NCBI RefSeq assembly: GCF_009812055.1
Contig: NZ_WQNH01000047.1
Span: forward strand, 1-64,000
Length of the DNA: 64,000 bases
Direction: 5' to 3'
Source: Chelativorans xinjiangensis
GTDB taxonomy: Bacteria > Pseudomonadota > Alphaproteobacteria > Rhizobiales > Rhizobiaceae
Position numbers and translations under genes: made by a program. The notes below the pieces were generated by a model. That model was not told the DNA's origin. It did not search any database and was given only the letters and a program-made list of their open reading frames with translations. Of the stretch, positions 16,309-24,619 are shown in pieces (the first letter of the stretch is position 1; every line of letters starts with the position of its first letter).

Positions 16309-16776
16309 ATGATTAGGCTATCGCTACTGCTGGGCTGCATGATCGCGGGCAGTTGCGCAGGTACAAACGTTATTCAGACATCCGAAAACACCGCTATTGT
16401 GCAAGCGAGCGCCGCCCCCATTTGCGGCGGCATCGGCGCGGCACGGGTAGCGCAAAAGCAGGCTGCTATCGCAACGCTCCAAGCGGGCTTTGATCGCTAT
16501 GTGATTATGGGATCAAGTGCTGCCAACAACACTCGCGTTTCCCAGGGTCCCGGCACCTATCAAACGACCGGCATCTATGGCGGCGGCATGATGAACGCCA
16601 CGACCGTGTATCAGCCCGGCCCCGTCATCCATTCGGGCAGCCACGACCAGGCATTCGCGGTAAGGATGTTTCGTGAAGGCGAGCCGGGGGCGGCACAGGC
16701 CATCTCTGCACGCAATGCGCTCGGGCCGGAGTGGGAGAAGGCGGTGGAATCGGGATCGCTGGCGACGTGCCTCTAG
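16309..16776 (+). CDS. Cargo: small secreted or lipoprotein-like protein
   Basis: A 155-residue protein with a short hydrophobic leader, MIRLSLLLGCMIAGSCAG, that holds two possible lipidation cysteines. The rest is Gly/Ala-rich, with a helical part (VAQKQAAIATLQAGFDRYVI) and a Gly/Thr/Tyr segment (GTYQTTGIYGGGMMNATTVY) typical of exposed surface proteins. GGGAGGG upstream of ATG 16309 decides the start over 16255. It lies between the integrase and the right end, so it travels with the element. No family is recognised; an envelope change in the lysogen is a possible role. Confidence 0.6.
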   Translation: MIRLSLLLGCMIAGSCAGTNVIQTSENTAIVQASAAPICGGIGAARVAQKQAAIATLQAGFDRYVIMGSSAANNTRVSQGPGTYQTTGIYGGGMMNATTVYQPGPVIHSGSHDQAFAVRMFREGEPGAAQAISARNALGPEWEKAVESGSLATCL

Positions 16777-16823
16777 GTCAAGGCCGACTGTTTGCAACTC
16801 TGTAATATGCGGGAGGGGGGATC

Positions 16824-17330
16824 ATGTTTGGCCGAAATCGACGCAAGGCCACTGAGCATACCATCCAAGCCATTCAGCCGTTGATTGCCACCTACCAAAA
16901 CTTTAGCGGCCTTCCGCCGCATTTTTGGCGAGATGAATTCGTTCTCGGCTTCATCGGGGTCATGATCGGCTTTCACGGCAGTGTCACCTCGGGTCGATCA
17001 TTGTCCCAAGCTGACAAGGGTTATCTTCTCTATGACGTCTTCACCGCCCTTTCAAACATGAACGGGCAAGCTATCGGCAGGGACTACACCCGCCTTGCTA
17101 CGCAATCTCCCAAAAGCCCGGATTTTGAGAAAGGCGCCCATCACGCATCAATTTGCGCCCTCGCTTCTATCGGAAAGATAACTGAGGAAGGCCAGCCCTA
17201 CTACGAGCAAGCTGAGGAGATGGCGGCAGCGCAGGGAACGCCTAACGATGTTGGTGCTATAATCGGCTCCCTTCTGCACATACTCTTCTATCAGCCTTTG
17301 CAAGAACGGTTCGACTTAGGCTCCCCCTAG
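16824..17330 (+). CDS. Cargo: unknown 168-residue protein
   Basis: An all-helical soluble protein with no signal peptide. It starts MFGRNRRKATEHTIQAIQPL and contains GLPPHFWRDEFVLGFIGVMIG and ASIGKITEEGQPYYEQAEEM. No catalytic motif is visible and I do not recognise the family. GGGAGGGGGG stands about six to seven bases upstream of ATG. It follows the lipoprotein-like gene by 47 bp on the same strand, so the two probably form one cargo unit. Confidence 0.55.
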   Translation: MFGRNRRKATEHTIQAIQPLIATYQNFSGLPPHFWRDEFVLGFIGVMIGFHGSVTSGRSLSQADKGYLLYDVFTALSNMNGQAIGRDYTRLATQSPKSPDFEKGAHHASICALASIGKITEEGQPYYEQAEEMAAAQGTPNDVGAIIGSLLHILFYQPLQERFDLGSP

Positions 17331-17564
17331 CCGCACTCCGTCCCCTGCTGACCCAAAATTTTCTCAGATTTGCCAGTGCGCCTATGCCCTAGAGCAGGGT
17401 GCCAAGGGGCCAACCCACCCCCTCCGCAGGGTGCGGCTGTAGCAACGCTATGGCAACATTTCGGGCGGCTCTCGGCGGTCTGCGGCGGATGCTAGCGGAG
17501 CCTCAACGCCTTGCGCTGCAACGGTTTGCGGAGCGTGACGAACACGGGCGGAACGCCCGGAAGC

Positions 17565-17584
17565 TGGTCACGTCACACCTCCCT
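17565..17584. repeat. Attachment-site repeat, right copy
   Basis: Identical to 2858-2877 over 20 bases. No coding frame that makes sense crosses it here. Joining the outer flanks restores GTG and GGGAGG in front of the GYD gene followed by the sequence from 17585. Confidence 0.85.
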
Positions 17585-17721
17585 CGGCGCCGTGCCACGC
17601 TCGGGAAAAGCCCGCCGGCGCCGGACCTTTTTTTGCCCCATCGCCACCGCCGACTATGCGCTCGCCGCGCCCAGGCCGCAAGGTCTGCGGCGCGCCCGTA
17701 TTTGCGGTCCGCCGCCCTTCA

Positions 17722-17752
17722 CCGTATATAAAAAGGAAAGCTGTATATACGG
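17722..17752. promoter_or_regulatory. vapBC operator palindrome
   Basis: CCGTATATA and TATATACGG are perfect 9-bp inverted arms around 13 bases, ending 10 bases before the vapB start. Antitoxins of this type repress their own operon by binding such palindromes. Confidence 0.65.
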
Positions 17753-17762
17753 AACCGCCGCC

Positions 17763-18026
17763 ATGGGCATGTCCATCAGAAATCCGGAAGTGGAACGCCT
17801 CGCCCGCGAACTCGCCGCCCGCCGCGGCATCTCCAAGACCGAAGCGATCCGCCAGGCGCTGGCGCACGAGGTCGAGCGCGAGCGGCTGGTTGCGAAACCG
17901 CCCGATCCCGAACGGCACGAGCGGCTGAACCGCATCATCCGGCAGGCATCGCGTCTGCCAGTCCTCAGCGACCTGAGCGAAGACGAGATTCTCGGCTACG
18001 ACGAGCACGGCATACCGACGCGATGA
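17763..18026 (+). CDS. vapB: VapB-type antitoxin (Rv0623/PSK family)
   Basis: An 87-residue antitoxin. The N-terminus MGMSIRNPEVERLARELAAR, followed by RGISKTEAIRQAL, is the ribbon-helix-helix type of the Rv0623-like family (PF07704). The C-terminal half, with LSDLSEDEILGYDEHG, would wrap the toxin. ATG 17763 or 17769 could be used. The stop overlaps the vapC start by ATGA. The operator palindrome just upstream supports autorepression. The operon stands 180 bp outside the right end of the element, so it belongs to the host. Confidence 0.85.
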   Translation: MGMSIRNPEVERLARELAARRGISKTEAIRQALAHEVERERLVAKPPDPERHERLNRIIRQASRLPVLSDLSEDEILGYDEHGIPTR

Positions 18027-18421
18027 TCGTCGATTCCTCCGCCGTCGTTGCGGTTATCCTCGACGAGCCTGAGCGGGCGGCATTCCAGGCACTGATCGAG
18101 ACGACCGCCTCTGTAGGCATGGCCGCACCGGGCCTGATCGAGACGTCGATGGTGCTTGCTACGCGCCGGGGCCCGGCGATACTCGACCTCTTGGACGAGT
18201 TCCGCCGCGAGGCGCAGATCGCCATCCTCCCATTTACCGAAACACACGCCATAGCCGCCCGCGAAGCCTTCCTGCGCTACGGCAAGGGCCGGCATCGCGC
18301 CGGCCTGAACTATGGCGATTGCATGTGCTATGCCGTTGCCAGGCTCGAAGGCATGCCGCTCCTCTTCAAGGGCGACGATTTCCATTTCACCGACATCGAG
18401 CCGGCCCTCCCCCGCCCCTGA
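18023..18421 (+). CDS. vapC: VapC-type PIN-domain ribonuclease toxin
   Basis: A 132-residue PIN-domain toxin. The acidic active-site residues are in place: D4 in IVDSSAVV, Glu in GLIETSMVL near 40, Asp in NYGDCMCYAVA near 100, and Asp in LLFKGDDF near 117. VapC toxins are Mg-dependent RNases, often cutting tRNA or rRNA; the target here is unknown. It is translated from an ATGA overlap with vapB. The gene is intact and of normal length. Confidence 0.88.
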   Translation: MIVDSSAVVAVILDEPERAAFQALIETTASVGMAAPGLIETSMVLATRRGPAILDLLDEFRREAQIAILPFTETHAIAAREAFLRYGKGRHRAGLNYGDCMCYAVARLEGMPLLFKGDDFHFTDIEPALPRP

Positions 18422-18422
18422 G

Positions 18423-18452
18423 AGGAAAAGGCCCGGCGCAACCCGCCGGGCC
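18423..18452 (-). terminator. Terminator of the carbonic anhydrase gene
   Basis: GGCCCGGCG and CGCCGGGCC arms around 5 bases, followed on the minus strand by TTTTCC. It lies between the convergent vapC and carbonic anhydrase genes and may serve both. Confidence 0.65.
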
Positions 18453-18472
18453 AGGTTCGCCAAGACGCCGCG

Positions 18473-19225
18473 TCAGTGCGAGCTCAGGATAAAACGGCGG
18501 TTCTGGGAAACGATCGGCCGGGCGTTGGCCGGATAGAGCGCCGTGAACCGCTCGATGTCGGCGGCGGTCACCTCAACCGGCTCCCTGGCCACCATCCAGT
18601 CGACGTTCTCGCTGCATGGCGGCGTCGTCAGCGAGCCTTCATAGGTCCAGTAGCGCAGGGAAGTCGGCAGAAGGCCGTTGGGATCGACCTTATCGACGGA
18701 CACCTGCGCGCCTTCCCGCGCCGGGAAAACCGCGGCAAGCCCCGCGAAGGTCGTGTTGGCTGCGCCCGGCGTCAGGAACACGGCAAGCACGCCGAGGGCC
18801 CCGGTGTCGCGGTCCTTGTGCACGAAATGCGCCTCCATGGGAAAGGTCCTGCCTTCCACATGATGTTCGCTGGGCGCGTGGAAATGGAACTGCAGCAGGT
18901 CGTATTTCCTGCCGCCGCGCGCGAGCGTGCTGCCGGCGGGCATGTCGACCTGGATGGTGTGACCGTTGTTGACCATCACGCCGCCGCCCTTGTGCCAGCC
19001 GATGGAGATGGGCGGCAGGTCCGCCTCGATGGTACCGGAAACGTCCACCGGCGACTGCTGCGAGCCGCCCGAGCAGACGAAATTCTTCCTGTCCAGCTCG
19101 GCCCAATGCCGCGGCCCTTCCCCGCCGGAATAGCTCCAGTGAACACCCGCCGCGCTGGCCGCTTTGACGCAGACCGGGCAGGCGCCCAACGCAATGAACC
19201 CCTTGATGAAATTACGCCGTTCCAT
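18473..19225 (-). CDS. Alpha-type carbonic anhydrase, exported
   Basis: A 250-residue enzyme that hydrates CO2 to bicarbonate, placed in the periplasm. Residues 1-26 are a leader with two arginines (MERRNFIKGFIAL), perhaps a Tat signal. Zinc ligands H114 and H116 in QFHFHAPSEHH and H133 in EAHFVHKD are all present, as are QSPVD and the SLTTPPCSE stretch, so it should be active. Two cysteines (C51 in FVCSGG, and the one in PPCSE) fit the disulphide of bacterial alpha enzymes. It stands alone between vapBC and rpoD with its own terminator. Confidence 0.93.
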   Translation of the reverse strand: MERRNFIKGFIALGACPVCVKAASAAGVHWSYSGGEGPRHWAELDRKNFVCSGGSQQSPVDVSGTIEADLPPISIGWHKGGGVMVNNGHTIQVDMPAGSTLARGGRKYDLLQFHFHAPSEHHVEGRTFPMEAHFVHKDRDTGALGVLAVFLTPGAANTTFAGLAAVFPAREGAQVSVDKVDPNGLLPTSLRYWTYEGSLTTPPCSENVDWMVAREPVEVTAADIERFTALYPANARPIVSQNRRFILSSH

Positions 19226-19377
19226 AGGACTTTCTCCTTTTCACGAACGGAATCAATGAACTATGCACCGCCAAACCAGAGCGGAGCGCAATGCGCACCG
19301 GTAATCCTCCCAGATGGTGACGAAATCGCGGCGAACGGCTGCGGCCATGCTGCAGTGCGGCGAAAATTCGCACCCGC

Positions 19378-19410
19378 GAAAAGAAAAAGCCGGGCACGAG
19401 GCCCGGCTTT
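19378..19410 (-). terminator. Intrinsic terminator downstream of rpoD
   Basis: AAAGCCGGGC and GCCCGGCTTT arms around ACGAG, then TTTTTCTTTT on the minus strand. It is 240 bases past the rpoD stop, beyond an inserted repeat. Confidence 0.8.
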
Positions 19411-19494
19411 GGGAATGTTTGGATTGAGACGCGGCCTTCTAGTTACCTAGAGCACGGTAATGAATTGAAGCCGGGTCGTGTGGATGGCAATCCG

Positions 19495-19613
19495 CCCTCG
19501 TGGTTCGACAAGCTCACCATGAGGGCTGGCATTTACGCTCGTCCTTCGACATCGAAGCTTGTACAGCGTCGGTCTGCCTTCACCCTCATGGTGAGCTTGT
19601 CGAACCACGAGGG
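19495..19613. repeat. Perfect 31-bp inverted repeat
   Basis: Arms at 19495-19525 and 19583-19613 are exact reverse complements, starting CCCTCGTGGTTCGACAAGCT, with 57 bases between them. The motif is one I know as a dispersed intergenic repeat in alphaproteobacteria. It stands between the rpoD stop and its terminator. Confidence 0.75.
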
Positions 19614-19652
19614 TGAAGGCACGCACCCGACTACACCTGAATTCATCTCGTT

Positions 19653-21656
<2,004 letters not shown>

Positions 21657-21885
21657 GCCTTGCTTTCTCCAACCGGCTCGCGCCTCATGCGTCACCACGC
21701 CGCATGATTCGCGCATTCACCAGGCTCTAGCCGCTGCAGCGTTAACGCCCGGCTAACCTTAACATCTATAGCGGGCCTTGCGGCCGTCCATGCCGTGCGC
21801 CGTTCTCGTTCGTTTTCCGCCCAGCCGAATCGATCCTGATTCCTTCAATCGGCGCCGAGGTCAAGCCGCTGTGCCATGATTCGCA

Positions 21886-21928
21886 TGAAAAAAGCGAATC
21901 ACCCGCCCTTTGCCGGCGATCCGCTTTG
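21886..21928 (-). terminator. Intrinsic terminator of dnaG
   Basis: AAAGCGGATC and GATTCGCTTT arms (one G-T pair), then TTTTTT on the minus strand, ten bases after the dnaG stop. Confidence 0.75.
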
Positions 21929-21937
21929 GGGGCGACA

Positions 21938-23854
21938 TCACGACCGCCCGGCGCGCCCGGAGAGGAGTCCGAACCCCTCGATCAGCGCTTCCGTCGCTTG
22001 CACATTGCGCAACTCGGCCTGAATCTCCACCAGATGCCGATAGTTCTCTTCAGTCGGTTCGTTGGCGAGCGCCAGCTCGGCCGCTTTGAGCTCCTTATGT
22101 AGAAAGCCGGCGCTGCGGTGCAAGTGCAACGCTTGAAGAAACGCCTCGCGCGCGTCCTCCAGCGCCGCTTCCGGCAGTGCCGGCCACTGGTTGGCCCGCC
22201 GCACCAGCATCTCCGCCTGTTCCAGCGCCCCGCCGGCGCCAGCGGCCGTTAGCGCCTCCCTCAGCGCCTCCCGCTCGTGCGCCACCCCGTGGGCGAGCGC
22301 GTCGAGCAGAGCCGAGCGCAGGCGGACGAGTTCGGCGCTCGCCAGCGCCATTATCTCCACCGCGTCGAAATGCTCGTCGATGAGTGCGGGATGGTTGATG
22401 AGCGCCACCATGATGGCCGCCTCGCGCAGCGGCATGTGCCCGCCCGCCGAGCGCACCAGGCCCGACCGCGCCAGGCTTTCCGAGACCGCGAGCCTGCCCG
22501 CCGCCGCCCCCGGCCTGCCCTGCTGCTGCCTGCCGCCGAAGCCGCGTTGGTCGCCGCGCCTTCCCTGCCGCGCCGCTCCGAAAAAGGTCTGCACCCGCTC
22601 GCGCAATTCCTGCGCGTAGTGGCGCCGCACGCTCTCGTCGCGGATACGGCCGGACAGCGCCCTTAAGTTCTGCTCCAGCTCGGCCCGCCGCTCCGGCGTG
22701 TCGAACACCCGCCCCGATGTCTCGCGCATCCACAGGATGTCCGCCAAAGGCCGCGCCTCGGCCACCAGCGCGTCAAACGCCTCGCGGCCCGCCTCGCGCA
22801 CCAGGTCGTCCGGGTCCTTGCCCTGCGGCAAAAGCGCGAAGCGCAGCGTGCGCCCCGCCTGCACCATGGGCAGCGCCATATCGGCGGCCCGCCACGCCGC
22901 GCGCAGGCCCGCCTCGTCGCCGTCGAAGCACAGGACCGGTTCCCCCGTCATGCGCCACAGGAGTTCCAACTGATATTCCGTCAGCGCCGTGCCGAGCGGC
23001 GCCACCGCGTTCTCCACCCCCACCTGGGCGAGCGCGATGACGTCCATATAGCCTTCCACCGCCACCACCGGCCCGCCGCGCGCCGCCTTGCGCGCCCGCG
23101 CGAGATTGTAGAGCACACGGCCCTTGTGGAAGAGCTCCGTGTCCGGCGAGTTCATGTATTTGGCCGGCACGTCGGAGGAGAGCGCCCGCCCGCCGAAGGC
23201 GATCACATGCCCGCGCACATCCTCGATGGGAAACATGATGCGCCCGCGGAACCAGTCGTAGGAAACGGCGATATCCGGTCCGTGCCGCACCAGCCCGCAC
23301 ACCTCGATCTCGTTCTTCCCCACCCCCTTGCCGGCCAGGAACTCCTTGAGCGCATTGCGGCTATCCGGCGCAAAGCCGAGCCGGAAAGCCTGCTGCGTCG
23401 CCGACGAGATCCCCCGCCCGCGCAAATAAGCCCGCGCCTCCGCCCCGCCGGGCCCCTGCATGCTGTCCTGGAAGAAGCCGGTCGCCATCTCCATCACGTC
23501 CGTGAGGCTCGCCCGCTCCTTCTCCTTACGCTCGGCTTCGGGGTCGCGCGCCGGCATCGGCACGCCCGCCATCTCCGCCACCCGCTCCACGGCTTCCGGA
23601 AAGCTCATCCCGTCGAGCTCCGTCAGAAAGCGGAAATGGTCCCCCGAAACCCCGCAGCCGAAGCAGTGGTACCGCCCCTTCCGGTCCTCGCAATGAAAGC
23701 TCGGCGTCTTCTCCCCGTGAAACGGGCAGCACGCCCAATAGTCGCCGCGCGCCGCGTTGGTCTTGCGCTTGTCGAAGGTGACGCGCTGCCCCACCACCTG
23801 CGAAATGGGCACGCGGTCACGGATCTCGTCCAGGAAGCTGGTGGGAAAGCGCAT
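21938..23854 (-). CDS. dnaG: DNA primase
   Basis: A 638-residue primase that makes RNA primers at the replication fork. The CHC2 zinc finger is at about 43-67 (CPFHGEKTPSFH, then YHCFGC). The TOPRIM catalytic core is near 260-340 with VVAVEGYMDVIAL and CFDGDEAG. A Gly/Arg/Gln-rich linker (about 430-450) leads to the C-terminal DnaB-interacting helical domain. ATG 23854 is the natural start. The gene is upstream of rpoD on the same strand. Nothing is unusual. Confidence 0.96.
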   Translation of the reverse strand: MRFPTSFLDEIRDRVPISQVVGQRVTFDKRKTNAARGDYWACCPFHGEKTPSFHCEDRKGRYHCFGCGVSGDHFRFLTELDGMSFPEAVERVAEMAGVPMPARDPEAERKEKERASLTDVMEMATGFFQDSMQGPGGAEARAYLRGRGISSATQQAFRLGFAPDSRNALKEFLAGKGVGKNEIEVCGLVRHGPDIAVSYDWFRGRIMFPIEDVRGHVIAFGGRALSSDVPAKYMNSPDTELFHKGRVLYNLARARKAARGGPVVAVEGYMDVIALAQVGVENAVAPLGTALTEYQLELLWRMTGEPVLCFDGDEAGLRAAWRAADMALPMVQAGRTLRFALLPQGKDPDDLVREAGREAFDALVAEARPLADILWMRETSGRVFDTPERRAELEQNLRALSGRIRDESVRRHYAQELRERVQTFFGAARQGRRGDQRGFGGRQQQGRPGAAAGRLAVSESLARSGLVRSAGGHMPLREAAIMVALINHPALIDEHFDAVEIMALASAELVRLRSALLDALAHGVAHEREALREALTAAGAGGALEQAEMLVRRANQWPALPEAALEDAREAFLQALHLHRSAGFLHKELKAAELALANEPTEENYRHLVEIQAELRNVQATEALIEGFGLLSGRAGRS

Positions 23855-23940
23855 GGTCGACCGTTAGGGTTTGTCTATCGTCTATACATGAGAAGATCGA
23901 CCGCCACGACGACAAAAGAAGCCTGTGCCCGCTTTTCACA

Positions 23941-23984
23941 TTACAGCGCCGTGCGTCCTTTTGGACGCACAAAGGACGCTGTAA
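23941..23984. repeat. Rhizobial palindromic repeat
   Basis: An outer TTACAGCG/CGCTGTAA pair and an inner GTGCGTCC-TTTT-GGACGCAC hairpin. I recall this ACAGCGCCGTGCGTC repeat as common between genes of Rhizobium and relatives. It stands upstream of the toxin-antitoxin pair. Confidence 0.75.
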
Positions 23985-23995
23985 ACTATTGAACC

Positions 23996-24050
23996 TGCGC
24001 AATCGTGCTTCCGAAACCGATTCCGGTTTTCGGGCCGATGCTGTAGGTGT
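23996..24050. repeat. Second rhizobial intergenic repeat
   Basis: It contains the hairpin CCGAAACCG-ATTC-CGGTTTTCGG, followed by GCCGATGCT. It resembles a dispersed rhizobial repeat and directly follows the previous one, leaving little room for a promoter of the pair at 24086. Confidence 0.55.
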
Positions 24051-24085
24051 TGGTTCACATTTCAGACGCGTGATATGGTGCAACC

Positions 24086-24316
24086 ATGAACCAGACAACA
24101 CTAAAAGCAGTCCTCGAGCAAGCCGAGCATTGGGCGGAGGAGGACCGGCAAGACCTGGCCGACTACGCTCGTGTGATCGAGGCACGTCGAACCGGCACAT
24201 ACCGCGTGAGCGAAACTGAACGCGAAGCGTTGACCAAGTCACTGAAAGAAGCCGATCGGGGCGAATTCGCCACCGACGCCATGATTTCAGCCGCCGCCAA
24301 ACGCTTCGATAGATGA
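24086..24316 (+). CDS. Type II antitoxin (ParD/RelB-like)
   Basis: A 76-residue, mainly helical acidic protein: QAEHWAEEDRQDLADYARVIEARRTGTYRVS, then a helix at TEREALTKSLKEADRGEF. It has the size and position of a ParD/RelB-type antitoxin, though the ribbon-helix-helix part is not obvious. The stop overlaps the toxin start by ATGA, so the two are coupled. Confidence 0.75.
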   Translation: MNQTTLKAVLEQAEHWAEEDRQDLADYARVIEARRTGTYRVSETEREALTKSLKEADRGEFATDAMISAAAKRFDR

Positions 24317-24597
24317 AGGTTCGCTACACGCGGCAAGCGTTTCGCGACCGCGAACGTATTCTCGATTATCTGGAAACACGGTCACGCAGCGGCGCCCGCA
24401 ACGTGAAGACGCGGCTGGATTCTGCGGTGGTCTTGCTGTCGGAGCAGCCGACTGCCGGCACCGTTACCGACGTGCTGAATGTCCGCGTTCTGTTCGTCGG
24501 CCACTATCCCTATAAGATATTTTACCCCGTCAAGACGGGTACCATCGAGATCCTGCACATTCGGCATACCTCCAGACGCCCGAGCGAGTACATTTGA
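24313..24597 (+). CDS. RelE/ParE-family toxin
   Basis: A 94-residue toxin of the RelE/ParE superfamily (PF05016). It begins KVRYTRQAFRDRERILDYLE, has a middle helix, and ends with VLFVGHYPYKIFYPVKTGTIEILHIRHTSR, the family's usual closing strands and basic C-terminus. Whether it cuts mRNA or poisons gyrase cannot be told from sequence. It is complete and paired with the antitoxin by an ATGA overlap. Confidence 0.87.
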   Translation: MKVRYTRQAFRDRERILDYLETRSRSGARNVKTRLDSAVVLLSEQPTAGTVTDVLNVRVLFVGHYPYKIFYPVKTGTIEILHIRHTSRRPSEYI

Positions 24598-24619
24598 CGA
24601 TTTTCCACAGCCCTCCGCC

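Larger units (their letters stand above)
2858..17584. mobile_element. Integrated phage-like element (satellite or deleted prophage)
   Basis: About 14.7 kb bounded by the perfect repeat TGGTCACGTCACACCTCCCT at both ends. It contains a tyrosine integrase, an AlpA-like HTH protein, a replication-type ATPase, a leftward operon of overlapping small genes with virion-type proteins and a tail-type lysozyme, and accessory genes. Coding style differs from the flanks: tight ATGA/TGATG overlaps, many very short genes and long inter-module gaps. No terminase, portal, major capsid, connector or tail-tube gene is recognisable, nor an obvious repressor. It may be a satellite using a helper's heads, or a prophage that has lost its head genes. 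The scaffold-like and ejection-type genes favour a podovirus-like origin. Confidence 0.85.
17331..17762. other. Right end of element and original GYD upstream region
   Basis: No gene is supportable here. Up to 17584 it is element DNA with the attachment repeat; a hairpin CGGGCG-GAA-CGCCCG stands near 17545. From 17585 it is host DNA that, before integration, should have been upstream of the GYD gene. It then holds the vapBC operator. Confidence 0.5.
19226..19652. other. Intergenic region with rpoD terminator and repeat
   Basis: About 430 bases without a gene. It contains the rpoD terminator and a perfect long inverted repeat, listed separately. The part nearest 19226 should hold the carbonic anhydrase promoter. 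Confidence 0.6.
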
